Below, one piece after another: positions 49,011 through 60,826 of a stretch of 64,000 bases of DNA. Location of the stretch: contig QNQO01007616.1 in NCBI GenBank assembly GCA_003290165.1, positions 62,001 to 126,000 on the forward strand, given 5' to 3'. The translations under genes were made by a program, and so were the position numbers. The number at the start of each line of letters is the position of its first letter. The stretch's first letter is position 1. The DNA is from Berberis thunbergii. Its lineage: Eukaryota; Streptophyta; Magnoliopsida; Ranunculales; Berberidaceae. The notes under the pieces are model-generated. The model was not told the DNA's origin, searched no databases, and worked only from the letters and a program-made list of their open reading frames with translations.

Positions 49011-49506
49011 GGAAGCTTCATAGACTTTGCAAGGCTGGTGTGATTCTGATTGGGCCGCTTGCCCTATTACTCGGAGGTCCCTAACTGGGTGGTTGGTGTT
49101 TCTAGGTCATTCTCCGATTGCTTGGAAAACTAAGAAGCAACATACGGTTTTTCGTTCTTCGGCTGAGGCGGAATATCGCTCTATGGCCGCCATAATGTGT
49201 GAGTTGAAATGGTTGAAAGGTTTATTATTGAGTTTAGGGGTACTTCGTCCCAAGGACGTTCCCCTCTTTTGTGATAGTCAGTCTGCCATATACATTGCGC
49301 AGAACCTCGTCTTCCATGAACGTACGAAGCATATTGAAGTTGATTGTCACTTCGTTCGTGATGTCATTCAGGATGGTCTTATTGCTCCTTCTTATGTGCC
49401 GACGACTGATCAGTTGGCAGACATTTTCACAAAGGCTTTGGGCAAATCGCAGTTCGATTATCTCCTTGGCAAGTTGGGCATTCTTAACCCTCATGCTCCA
49501 ACTTGA
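49011..49506 (+). pseudogene. Copia RNase H end of pol
   Basis: The frame resumes at about 49011 and reads LQGWCDSDWAACPITRRSLT (catalytic D of the RNase H fold in CDSDWA), then SSAEAEYRSMA, LFCDSQSAIYIAQN, HERTKHIEVDCHFVRD, PTTDQLADIFTKAL and the stop near 49504. This is the complete C-terminal part of Copia RNase H without damage, but nothing of RT precedes it, so it is a remnant. The downstream tract gaggggggg is the plus-strand primer. Confidence 0.93.
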
Positions 49507-49513
49507 GGGGGGG

Positions 49514-49725
49514 TATTAGGAAATACATCCTATTGTTAGGAAAATATATTTTAGCATATTGTGTTGCAAGTTTTATGGGGTTAAGAAACTTTTCGATGGC
49601 TAGTGATTTGTTTCCTTGGTTTTGGAGGTTTCCTAGTGTATGGTGATTTCCTATTGTATTTTGACTACAGTATTTATATTGTTGATGAATGAATGAAAGA
49701 ACACAATTTGACCTTAAACTTATCA
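49514..49725 (+). repeat. Copia 3' LTR
   Basis: The 212-bp LTR matches 40078-40326 apart from the 41-bp duplication, an insertion of about 13 bases (gatggctagtgat) near 49595, and a few substitutions. AGTTA follows directly. Confidence 0.93.
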
Positions 49726-49730
49726 AGTTA

Positions 49731-51930
49731 TAATCACTGCGATTTATATAGAGCAAAAACCAATGGTTAGTAGCATGAAGATAGGATCCACTAATTCTAA
49801 CGTGCAATATCTCATAACTTGGTAAATAATAAACCACAAATCCAAAGACTTGCTAAATAACAAACCACTACTTAGTATGGACTAGGATTATTAGCTCTCG
49901 TGCTATAGACTAGAATAATATCTCCAACATAATCATAGCGTCTTATATGAATCAAAGACATGTGAAAACAGTATAAAGAAAGAGAAATGTAGTTCATTTA
50001 GCATGTAAAGAGATGAAATTAGAGATGAAGAACTGTAAAAGAGGAGAATAGAATATCAAACTGGCGTTGTGGTCTATTGGAGATGCTTTGATTTGGAATT
50101 ACAATTCAACGAGATTCTAAGGTAAAATATAACCTGAATCTCATTTGCCTAAATGTTATATATTATTTAAATAGTTCAAGATGCTCATACACTTCTACAA
50201 GAAAAGATACTAAAACGAGCTCAAGAGCATCCAATGGACAAGTTCAAAAACCATTTTTATTATTAAGCTTTGAGGGTATTTTCGTGCTATGACGAATGAT
50301 CAAAAACATGCTCAACATGTTCAAGGTTTTAGCCAAATCCATTGTCAGAGAGGATTACGAATCGGTGTTATTTGAGCCTTAGCCACGTAAACCTTCTGTC
50401 AGTGACGACGCTCGCACTCTCAAACTTGGTTCCGCCCTTGTGAGGCGAAATCTTTTCAAATCCCCACTCTCTAATTTACCAAACATCGTTTCAATTTTTT
50501 CACGTAAACGGAATTTCACTTTCAAAATTTTTGAATCATCACTTAAATGCTTTTGTTTCATCAATCTTTTAATTTTGTTAATGAATATTGTATTTTGATG
50601 TATATTACTAAAAAAAATTCATATACATAATAGTTTTCAAATTTCTATCCATATATTCCTAATCCTAGTATGATTTTTCATAAATCTAATTATGTATATT
50701 ATGCATATTTTTAATCTTAAATAACTATTATTAATAATTAGTTTGTTTATTTGATATTAATAAAATAAAATTGGTTAAAACTGAAGTTAATAATTTAAAT
50801 AATATAAGAATCAAATTATAAAAGTACATTGTGTTTATAGATGCTTTGAGCTTTTGTTAAATTTGAAGTTGAGCGTTCTCATGCTCTTGCTCTCGCTTCA
50901 CACTCTTTCCACTAAGATTTAAGCACCACACCTTAGGGGCACCAAATTTCAATACTTTTTTTAATTTTAATTTTTTTCAAAATGTGATTTGTGTTAACCT
51001 TGTTGCACCTTTCACAAGATGCCAAAGAGGTGGTCTCGGCTCGTAAATTTTCAACTGATTTTTTACCGCGACTTGTCTTGACCAAAAAATAAAAATAATT
51101 TTTTTTTAGTCATGTGAATAATGGGCACCATTTAGTTTTGGTTGAGCACCCAAAATGTCAGGGCTGACCTGACCCTGTCCGATTCTCATCTCATGTCTCT
51201 ACCATTCTTAGCCAGCCTCTCTCTTTATTCTAATCTGATGCTGCAATAGATCACACTGCCCGACCTCACTCAGCCTAGTTTGATTGTTCCTCAGGCTCAA
51301 TGCTTGGTTAAATGATGTAAATTTAGCTATTTCCAGTTGGTTCATGATCTTTCATTAGATTGGAAGTATTCCAATTCTTAATCTAGTTTGAAATTGAAGT
51401 GCTCAGGACTTTCAGAGCATATAATTAATTTTTGATCTATATGGGTAGGGCAATTGCACATCTGATCATGGTTTTTTCTTTAGTCAGTTTTCAATTTGCC
51501 TATGTTAAGTCACATATACATTTAAAATGTTTTAGTTTATTATCACCGTCATTTCTTTGCTATGAGGGAGGTTAGGAAAACCAGTCTTTGGCAGTATCCT
51601 AGTATGAAAATTCAGAAACTACATATTTAACAAGGGCCAAGGCCAAAAGATTATTAACCAGTTTTGACGACCTTTTGTTCCCCCTCCTATTTCAGTTCAG
51701 TATAGGGTGTCTCGGAACCTTTAACTACTATAAACTTTAATAATGTACATACATAAATAATCACAAATTTTACTAACAACCCAATTAGATCTAAGAAATA
51801 TATATACTGCACAAGTTAATATATAAAAACAACCATCTTAAGTTTATCTATATGTCTATTACAACCGAAAGAGAGAAGAGTAATATCCGAAAGCTGATCA
51901 ATACAATTGCACTCCAATGTCCATGATCTC
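49731..51930. other. AT-rich DNA without recognisable genes
   Basis: No gene or element is supported. Frames are short. From 50580 to 50860 the sequence is very AT-rich. The 3' flank of the peptide gene lies near 51800-51930. Confidence 0.5.
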
Positions 51931-51937
51931 AGCTTCT

Positions 51938-52284
51938 TTATCCATGAACACCGACTCCCTGTAAACAATGAACAAAGAAGAATCAGTAATAAATTAACAA
52001 ACAACTTCAGCTGATGAAAAATATAGATCCATCCTCGGTGTGGACCTTACCTTTTTTGTTACTCTATTAGTGCTTGGACTATTGAACTTGCGATGGATGA
52101 AAGGGCTATTACCGGATCGATCAGGTGAAGGTGAAGGGACGTACGAATGTGTTTCTGGCCCTCTGTAATCAATCTCATAAACGTCGTTTTGGAGATCATC
52201 AACACTAGACCCTCTTGAAGAAATTACAAACAATTCATTGGAGAGGAGAAGCATGAGTAAGATAATGCTAGATTTAAGCTCCAT
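51938..52284 (-). CDS. Small secreted protein, candidate signalling-peptide precursor (one intron)
   Basis: ATG at 52284 starts MELKSSIILLMLLLSNELFV, a clear signal peptide, followed by ISSRGSSVDDLQNDVYEIDY and RGPETHSYVPSPSPDRSGNS, then a basic tail (IHRKFNS, TNRVTKK). A donor gtaagg at 52050 and an acceptor ...tttacag ending at 51959 define a 92-bp phase-0 intron. Exon 2 adds GVGVHG and TAA at 51938-51940, giving about 84 residues. An upstream in-frame ATG at 52320 lies too close to the TATA box to be likely. No cysteines remain in the mature part. The acidic-DY motif (EIDY) and Pro-rich stretch resemble precursors of tyrosine-sulfated plant peptides, but it matches none I can name. It would be secreted to the apoplast if expressed. 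Confidence 0.65.
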
Positions 52285-52334
52285 TTTTTGCTTTGCCAAC
52301 TTTACACATTGTTTGGACACTAGTCAGCTGGTTC

Positions 52335-52343
52335 TACTTATAA
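52335..52343 (-). promoter_or_regulatory. TATA box of the small secreted-protein gene
   Basis: The minus strand reads tttttataagtagaac, placing a TATAAGTAG-type box about 50-60 bases above the ATG at 52284, a usual spacing for a short leader. Confidence 0.55.
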
Positions 52344-52344
52344 A

Positions 52345-54560
52345 AAAAAAAATATGATGGATGGCAATTGAAAGCATCCACATCGGCACAACAAGTAGTT
52401 GCAAGGTGGAGAAGTGGATGTGTGGCAACATTTATAGACTTTGGATAGCTAGATAGATGGTACAACCCATTTGGTTTCCTGCATGGACAGCCCCATGTGT
52501 GTATTATTGGTCCCCTTAAATCTAATGGACATCTCCTTGCATGGCTCCCTCTGCTTTTTGGTACCACATAACCTCTCTATCTCCCTGAATAATAATAAAG
52601 AAATTACTAATACCTTATCCTGTAAAAAAAACTGTCAGACGACAGGTATTGGGACTTCGTCACTTCGGTCCACTTGCATTGCTCATTCAGGCTCAATTTT
52701 ACTACCGAAATTCAGCTCATTTCAACATGTTTAGTTAAAAAAATTGGTTTGTAAGTTGAACCAGTGCAGACTTTTCTTGTCAATGTCCCTTCCAATGTTT
52801 AATACTAGATCGAACTGAAGGTTTCAGTGCAGTGATATTGTGAGGAGATCATCCTCACCAATTTTATGCAGTTTTGGTATTTCTTACATGTGAATGGATG
52901 AATGCCAACAACGGGAAGTGACTCCCACTCCTTATAAAAAAATTTCAGTCAAGATTAATCCAAAAAATATAAAAAATTGGTGGAGAATTCCGAATGCACT
53001 TCAATACACATCTATGATTGTTATACATCTTAAATAACTGTACAATTAGGACCAGCAAATCCATCATCCTGGTGATGGTACATTTGAAAACAAAAAGTGG
53101 TTCTGTGTACTCCAATTCATTAGACATCAATGTGTGTGGGTGTACGAATTCAGATATACCATACAAGCAAATAAGGACGGTTCCCTTAATATTCATATGG
53201 ATGTTTGCAGTAGAAGAGACTCATGGAAGCTGAAATTTTAATCCCAGTAAAATTTTGAAGTTTACTTGCACATGGAACAGAATGATATAGGGATGATAAA
53301 AGAATCTGATGCTTGCAGAAATAGGACTTCGATGGCCATCTTCAACCTCGCTTGGACCTTTCTCTCTTCCTCTCCTTTTAAGAATTCAATCCTATGTACC
53401 AAAGATACGCCATAAAGTTCAAGTAATGTTGGCATTAGAATCACGGAATCCTAAAGATTTTGTTGCTAACAAGTAAGTAAACTAGTCAATCCCTTGATGG
53501 TCTTTAGCATTAGGACCATGGAATCCTAAAAAAGAGCATGTGGTTGTCATATATTATTTATGTAATAAAGCATGAAATCGAAGTATGTTGACAAATATAT
53601 AGTCTAGTTTACACAAAAAGGGGCAAATACCATGGAAGATTGAATCCAAAAAATTCTCCATGTTGAAAGCATGAGTAGTAAAATAATGAATGTGAAGTGC
53701 CAAAAGCCCAGAAGCAAATGAGTGAAATACTAAAGACAGGTTAGTTATCAGCAGAACTGAGCTCATGTTGCAGTGGTTATTCATCAATAAACGGCCCTCG
53801 GATTGTATTGAACATTCAACTCAAAATCAAATACAGCTCAATGCATGTATAATCGAAAGGCCACATCCACATCCACATGCCCATATGTTGTTGAAAACAA
53901 TGTCAAGTTTGGTCCAGACTGAACAGCTAGCTATATAATGGCTGGACCAGAGAGTACAGAGTCCTCTTGCTCATGCTGTCCAAACTGACAAAATACGACC
54001 TTAACATTTGAAATCCCTACTGGCTGGGAGACAACAACTTCAGCCTACCATCACCAACCATTTGATTATGGTCTGAAAGGTTTGCATAATTGCATTGCCA
54101 TCCAACATATTTTTGGGCATTTATTAAGGTTCGTGATCATTGAGACCTTGTTTGCCAATGATATTGCTATCACCAACCGGTGTGTTCGCGTTTGAACAAC
54201 ATTGGTGGGTCTACACGTGCCAACCACATGTATCTCAATTATATTTAGGTGGTGTTTGTTTTTAGTTTTGATTGGTGCTTAACTTCTGAATTTGTGAATT
54301 CAGAAGTAGACCATTTAATTACAAGTGTTTCTCCTCCAATTAAAAGCAGAGCACGTTTTGGAGGGTGCTGATCACAGTACTTAGTACGGAATGCATAATT
54401 TTTCCTTTACTTAAATTACTAGCGAAATCTAGCATGTTGATATACATGGAATAGGGGAGTCCTAACACCTTTTGCTAATAGCCTCTTCAATAAGTGAACT
54501 ACAATGAGACAATTTAGTAAACGGTGAGAAAATAAGAAACGCTCTGCCTCTAGGGCGATT
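52345..54560. other. Intergenic DNA without recognisable genes
   Basis: No gene or mobile element is supported. A TATA-like ctatataatgg near 53930 has no open frame after it. Confidence 0.5.
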
Positions 54561-57206
54561 TGGGATTTTGAGGGCACTTTGGACCGAGGCGGGTAAAAAT
54601 AAATTTAGACGTGGATTTTTATAATCAGACAGCTCCTAGGTCTGCCCCCTGGTCAACACAGGCTGCTCAACCATGGCGGCTCCTCCAGACGCCGATGGTG
54701 GGGGGAATCCGGGTGGGAGAGGAATCAGTTTGGCACCTCAGCCAGCCCGTTCCTTTGCTCAGGTCCTTGGGAACTTTCACAAGGCGGAAACCATTGAGGG
54801 AACCATGGAAGGTACTAGTTTTCGAAATGAGGGATCACCTGCCATTGCATTTACGGGTACGGACGAAGGGAATGGTGCAGATTTCATGGATAAACATGTC
54901 ATAGTTTTGAAGTTTTCAAGCATTAGGCTGACTTTGGAAGCGCTACGGGATGCGATGCGATTCATAGAACTTGGGGGATTGCAGGCGACTTTTCAATGGG
55001 TCTTTTAGATCTCAGGCATGTTTTTGCACGACTGCAATCAAAAGAGGAGACGAAAAAGGTGTTTTCCTATGATTCTTTTTTAATTCCTGGTGTGTGTTTC
55101 AAGGCATTCAGATGCCATGTAGATTTTAGCCTACAGGACGATCCTGTGATAGTCCCATTGTGAGTTGAATTTCCCAATCTTCCGTTTCAATTCTTTCACC
55201 ATCCGTTTTTAAAGTTTATAGGAAATTTCTTTGGTGTGTATTTGCGGATGGATGCTTGACTAGGCCTACAGTTGCTCGTATGTGTGTGGCTGAGCCTTTC
55301 ACCACAAGAATTTGGATTGATAGGGCAGAGAATAAAGGATTCTAGCAACGGATTGTGTTTCCAGGTTTTAAATACTGCGACGTGTGTTCGTTAATAGGCC
55401 ATGATGTGTCAGTTTGTCGTAGGAAGCTTGGGGCACTCCAGGATCACAAAAAATAGGTAGGCAAATGGGTTGTAGAACCTCAAGGGAAAATAGACTTGAA
55501 TGATCAAAAGAACAAGGAGAGTGCTCAAGTTCAGAAGCAAGTATACATGCCAGTGGAAAATGCGAACATGGAGAAAGAAAGTGATTCCCCCAAGGAAACT
55601 AAAATTTCAATAGAGACAACGGATAAAGCGAAAGCTAGTGGCGCAAAAAATCCTTTGGGAAAGGAAATGTCGAGTCAAGAAGGTTTACTAGTGAACAAAA
55701 ATCCTTTGGCAAGTCAGATTGAAAATAAAAATGAAGGTTTGGAGTTGGCGAACCCATTTGTTGCATTGGTTGAAAAGGAAGTTGAACCCTTGGATGCTAA
55801 CGACATAGGGAATGAAAACAATCAAAACAGGGATGTTTCGATCAAGCATGACGAAGGTGGACAGCTGAATACGATGTTGGATGGAGTGGAATTGGCTAAG
55901 CAACTGCTGCCAGTGGACTCGGTGGTGGCAGTGGCCTCTTCGGGGTCAGGATGGAAAAAGGATTTGGAGGAAGCAGGGTATTCGAGTAGAACTATTAGAT
56001 TAGTGGCACATGACAAACAAGATTAGACAACTAGCACTCATGCTCAATCTGATAAAGCCACTCAGGATAACCAATAGAATTTGGATCAGGCTACGGTGAC
56101 TGTGGGAAAGGACACGGGAAATAACGTGGTGACTGTGCCGGTATAGTCATAATGTCATAGTGTTGGACGGAGATCCATGAAGAGGTGGCAAATTATTTTG
56201 AACAAATGGGACAGGTTGGTACGCCTCTTGTTGTTGGGAGAAGAAAAGAAACAGAATTTGCACCCCTAATGGTTCATAGGGAGGTGACGACTAAACAGCA
56301 GGCATCAACGCCTAGTGTTGTTCAATTTCAGTCGAAACAGGGCATTTCTATGATTCCGATATCATTTGAGAAAAACGAACAGGAGATTGATACAAACAAG
56401 TCAGATGTAAACAAAGGGAAAAGAGAACACTATCCGGTTAAGAACATTGTCATGTTTAAAAGAAGATTGCATATTTTTAAATTACATATTCGAAAAGAAA
56501 AAATTGAGAATAGAAATACGTTGGGTCAAGAACACTATGAGGTCTCTGAAAAGGAACATGAGCCCAGGTCTATCAAGTGAATATATTGCAAGAGAATCGG
56601 CTGCTAAGAGTAAACACCTGCACCAAAGACTTCAAGTTTTGGTCCTCGCAAATCCTCTAGAACTAATCAACATAACAATAAGTACAAATATTGATCCATC
56701 CCCCATTCCAACCATGTTGGCTGCTGCTATCTCAGCTCGGTCAACTGACTCTGGACCAATAGATGGGATTGAATGATTGAACCTCTACATCTCAAAACTT
56801 GGAGACTAATTCTCAATGATCGAGGAATTGCGGGGTTGGTCTATTTGGATAAAAATTATACGACATATATTCACAATTGACAAAAAAATTTCGAATCAAA
56901 ATACTAACGGTGATTGGTTGCATAATTTTGCTGGAAGAAAATATGTATATGCCCTGTATTTCACTATGGTTCTTATGACATATTTTTGTGTGATTGGGCA
57001 GACCTTAAGGTCTTGAAGGGTTGCGAAAATTTTCAGTGTGGTTTGGTAGTGCAAGCTTCGATTGGTAGCCTTTGTGCTATATTAGTTTTCCTAGTGTTAA
57101 TTCTTTCATTTTTTCAAATGTTTTGAATCAGGTAAAGATGTAACGTACACTTGAACAGAGTGCAAGTCATTTTTGATATTGAATAAGGGTCTGGTTTAAA
57201 AAAAAA
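54560..57206 (+). mobile_element. LINE (plant L1-type) with ORF1 only and a poly(A) tail
   Basis: A degenerate ORF1 runs from ATG 54673: MAAPPDADGGGNPGG, ARSFAQVLGNFHKAE, a DUF4283-type RNA-binding fold (HVIVLKFSSIRLTLEALRDA and, after a shift, the RLQSKEETKKVF and IPGVCFKAFRCHVDFSLQ region), and a CCHC knuckle at about 55372 (YCDVCSLIGHDVSVC). A long Glu/Lys/Asn-rich tail follows (55496-56026 and 56185-56580). Several stops and shifts break it. No endonuclease or reverse transcriptase follows. About 600 bp of non-coding sequence ends in (A)9 at 57198-57206. Either ORF2 was deleted or this is a non-autonomous type. The 5' boundary is approximate. Confidence 0.78.
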
Positions 57207-57227
57207 GTAGTGAAATCAATGAGGCTT

Positions 57228-57935
57228 CAACCAGTCTAGAGAGTTAGACCTTTAGCGCTAAGGGAGGCTCTCTAGCACGTATTGAGGAGAGAGAGTGATT
57301 AAAAAAAATATTCAAACAAACTCATCTCCACTATTTTGTTTACGTTAATAAAAATCCAAAACAAACTCAGATGCAAAACAGCCAGTTGTTCTCCTTTCCC
57401 TCTCACTCTGCAAACCTCTCTGTTTCTTTGAAGAGAAAAAAAAAAGTTATCGAGAGCTTGGATGGATGAAGGAGGAGAAGAAGAACGGATTTCATGGGGA
57501 AGAAACACGTTGTAAAGTTGGGGATTTCAGGGAGAATTAGAAGGGATTCCCTATCACCTTGCTGTCAAGAAACGATGACTGAATTAGTCATCTTCTTCTC
57601 TTATGTATTCTATTAATGGCGAAAGCAAGAAAAACAAGTCTTTTTTAGCCAAAGTAGGGAAGATGAAGAACAAATGTGAGTGGAAACCAAATGGCTATTC
57701 TAAAATGTTGAAGAAGAAGAAGAAAACTTATAAATGAAGTGAAGACTGAAGAGAGAAACTTCTTTGGGAGTCAAAAACAGAGAAACTAGAGAAGGCGAAA
57801 GAAGAAGAAACAAAGAGAGAGAGAGAGAGAGAGTAACAAGTTCTTGGTTGTCCCACTCTTTCTCTCCGTAACCAGGTGCTAGAGAGCCTCCCTGGCACTA
57901 GAGGCCTGGCTCTCTAGATTTTTTCATGAGGCTTT
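57228..57935. mobile_element. Mutator-type MITE
   Basis: The 708-bp element has imperfect inverted ends of about 50 bp. The core TCTAGAGAG...GGGAGGCTCTCTAGCAC at 57235-57278 is matched by GTGCTAGAGAGCCTCC... at 57886-57928. A perfect 9-bp direct repeat ATGAGGCTT flanks it (57219-57227, 57936-57944), the Mutator length. The right end reads GAAAAAATC on the minus strand, a common MULE terminus. The interior is GA-rich (57700-57830) and codes for nothing recognisable. Confidence 0.82.
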
Positions 57936-57944
57936 GATACAACT

Positions 57945-59140
57945 TGGTCTTCTTCTTTTGAAGCTTTAAATGTCGGGTTCTCTAATTAGTTGTTATCCCT
58001 GTCCACACCATTGTTGGGGAAGGAGAAACAATGGAGCCATCTACATAACCATTTGAATCATGGCTAGTCAAGAGAGAATTAAATTGGTTCAGCTGGAAAA
58101 GAGATTTGTTGGCATCTAGCTTAATTGATAACATGTGCACCCAATATTGTGCGAAATGATCAAGAACACCAATTACTCCAAAAGATAAACCGAGACAATG
58201 GGGGTGGACAGTGGACTTTAGTCTCAATATTCAACATTTTGTTCATGGGGAATTCAAACCAAAACCATGACATCTAACCAACAATGCTATAACACCATGT
58301 TAACTCTCTACTTACTATCAAAAGGTTAAGCTTTACTATTAGTTCTCAAATACATCAGTTGCAGGGCCTATCATAAAAGTTTGCTGGATGGGCTTTAGCT
58401 AAACAACTCACTAAGCCCAATGAACTAAAAAACAAAGTGTACCTTGAACAAATATATTCATCAAAGCTATCTCTATTACTAGTCTAGTACCAGCAGGATC
58501 CACATAGAGAACACATGTATCTTGTTTTGAATTCAAGGAAAAAGATTTCAGTGAAAAAGGTACAAAAAGGAAGGGGAAAAGGAGAGAGAGGTGAAAACAT
58601 GAGGACATTAGGTTAAAGAATACTAGAAGTTTGTTTAGCTTTTCATGGAAATATTCTTGTACTCATTCATTTCTAGAACTATGAGCAAAACATAGCTTAT
58701 TAATGTAGCAGAAGTACTTAGAAAAACATTCATGCTTTTGTACCTATAAACACCCAAAATAGAATATCACTCCTTTCTATTAGGTTTGCTAGTAATGCAG
58801 AGAGTTTTAGACCCTCTCCAATGGTGTACCAAGAATAGTGTATTATTCCTTCATTTTCATTTCCTACTCACATGAATGAATTGTCTCAATTATGACAAAA
58901 GGTTGGTCTATGTTGCATGGACTCAATAGTGTGGTAAACCCTGCTCGTAAGGATAGGTGGGTCAATATTATTTTCAAGCAAAATGGAGAAAGCAAACTTT
59001 TTTTCTTCTTTCAAGGGAGAGCTTTTGCAGAACCAAATGTTTTGGCAATGTTTAAATCTCGAACTTATAATATAATCAGCCACAAGTCTTACCAGTTAGC
59101 ATCCGGCAAGTAAAACCAATTATCTTCTACAAACATTCAA
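57945..59140. other. Intergenic DNA without recognisable genes
   Basis: Only short frames are present (for example 58892-59113 on the plus strand) and none resembles a known protein. Confidence 0.45.
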
Positions 59141-59149
59141 ATAATATGA

Positions 59150-59632
59150 TCAATTTATAAAGCGGAGACATTAGCTTTGTTAGAAGGTGTGAAGTTATGC
59201 ACAGAGTTGGGTGTGGCTAGATGCTTGATTCAAACGGATTCTTATCTGTTTAAGAATTGGTTTGATGAAATTTCAAAATCCCTTGATAGTGTAGTGATTG
59301 GTTAGAGATTCGAAGATTGATGCGAAGTATGGAGGTGGAATGTTTGCATGTGTTTCATGAGATGAATGTTGTGACAGATACGTTGGCTAGCCTGGCATAG
59401 GTAGAGAAGGTGACCAGGACCTTCAGTCAGGTGGATCTTCCTAGGAAGCCAATAGCGTTTGTCCGTCTTGATAGAAATCATACAACTTATGTACGATGTT
59501 AATATTATGTATGTTTTGCTATATGGGTAAAGTCATAATGTATTCTTAGAGTACTTTTATCTGTTTTGGACTGGTAATTAAGGTATAGCATTCCATAAGT
59601 GTCCCTCCATGCCAAGGTTTAATAAAAAAAAA
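59150..59632 (+). mobile_element. 5'-truncated LINE, RNase H domain and 3' tail
   Basis: The frame gives KAETLALLEGVKLCTELGVA, RCLIQTDSYLFKNWFDEI and, after a stop and shift, MEVECLHVFHEMNVVTDTLA. This is the RVT_3 (RNase H-like) domain that ends ORF2 of many plant LINEs; the aspartate of QTDS is catalytic in the family. A 3' UTR and AATAAAAAAAAA at 59620-59632 follow. Further upstream ORF2 is absent, as expected from incomplete target-primed reverse transcription. Confidence 0.78.
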
Positions 59633-59772
59633 CAATTTACAAACTTCAAGACATAAGTGAAAAATTAGAATCTAATCAATCACATTTCTATCCGCATTAT
59701 TTACGAGCATGCAAGAATCTAGACTAAAATATTACATAACTGAGAGAACAAGTAGAGATAACAAAGGAGAAG

Positions 59773-60424
59773 TAGGGATGGCAGCAGGGTGAATATTCGC
59801 CTCACTCGCCTCGTTTGAGGCAGATTTGGTTAAAGGTGTATGGAGATTGGGGTGGATTATTATTCGGGGCGGGATACGGATTTGGCCATATCCGCCCCAC
59901 GGATATCCGTTTAATCGATAAATTTACTAAAATGCCCTCAACCTATATAAAGGGATTAAACCTTCGGTCCAATATTCTCTCACAGTCTCTCATCTCATTC
60001 TCACTCTTACTCTCACAGTCTCACGAGGTCTCACTCTCGTCACTCTCACAGTCGCGGCGTCGACAACGAGCTTCCGATAGAGTAGAAGGGAGATTAATCA
60101 AATCTGTGGCTCGATCTAGTGGTTCGATTTGGTAAATGGTGGTGGCTTGATCAAGTTTTGGTTGTTCGATCTGGTGGTGTGATTTCTTGTTGACTGAGAT
60201 CTGTTTTTGATATTTCAGAATGAAGTGTGAATACTTGTTCAATTGTTTGTGATATCTGAAATTATCTTTACTATTTTTTTTGGAGCTATTTGGGGCGAGA
60301 CGGATATCCACCAATCCATCCGATTCGAAAATAATTTTTACAAAATATGGTAAACGAATATTCAGGACAAATTTAGATATTTGTGATCTTCAGCGAGGCG
60401 GAAATGGCCCCGTTTCCATCCCTA
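59773..60424. mobile_element. hAT-type MITE
   Basis: Termini TAGGGATGG (59773) and CCATCCCTA (60424) form a 9-bp inverted repeat, extended loosely into TCGCCTC / GAGGCGGA and gccgccc-type words. An 8-bp flanking duplication AGGAGAAG / ACGAGAAG has one mismatch. Length is 652 bp. A CT-rich tract (tctcactctc repeats at 59970-60050) and short frames lie inside, with no transposase. Confidence 0.82.
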
Positions 60425-60701
60425 ACGAGAAGAGAAGAGTTGTATAAATTGGAAGGGTCCAACTAGTAGTTCACATAACCATGAAAACAGTAATAAATAC
60501 AGTTGCCCGTATTGGGTGACCTCTCTACTACAGACAGATCTAAAACATTTAATACATACACAACCGTATTTTCTCCATCTCCTCCAACATTTCTTCTTTC
60601 CAATGTTTCTTCACAAAAAAATAAAAATAAAAATAAAAAAGCTATCTTTCTGTTTATTTTTTTGCTTCAAAGATTCTCTAGCACAGCCACTCACAAACCC
60701 C

Positions 60702-60726
60702 CAAAAAAAAAAAAAAAAAAAAAAAA
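60702..60726. repeat. Poly(A) run
   Basis: About 24 A residues with no interruption lie 100 bp downstream of the stop of the 328-codon gene. It may be a simple repeat in the 3' flank. Confidence 0.7.
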
Positions 60727-60826
60727 CGGTGACTGAGTGAGTGTGAAAGAGACAGAGTGAGTGAAGACTTGAGTAAAACTATAGTTTAATCAAGAGATAG
60801 TTGAATTTGTGAAGAAGAAGAATTGA

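Larger units (their letters stand above)
40078..49725 (+). mobile_element. Copia-type LTR retrotransposon, interior largely replaced by CACTA 3
   Basis: LTRs at 40078-40326 and 49514-49725 share TATTAGGAAATACATCC at the start and AAACTTATCA at the end. The primer site TGGTATCAGAGCCA follows the 5' LTR directly (40327-40340), a purine tract gaggggggg precedes the 3' LTR, and AGTTA flanks both sides (40073-40077, 49726-49730). Gag survives at the 5' end and RNase H at the 3' end. Protease, integrase and reverse transcriptase are absent. The middle (41307 to about 49010) is CACTA 3. Confidence 0.93.

Noticed and set aside
53925..53990. TATA box and start-site-like sequence near 53930
   Set aside because: No open reading frame or RNA gene follows within several hundred bases, so a promoter cannot be supported.
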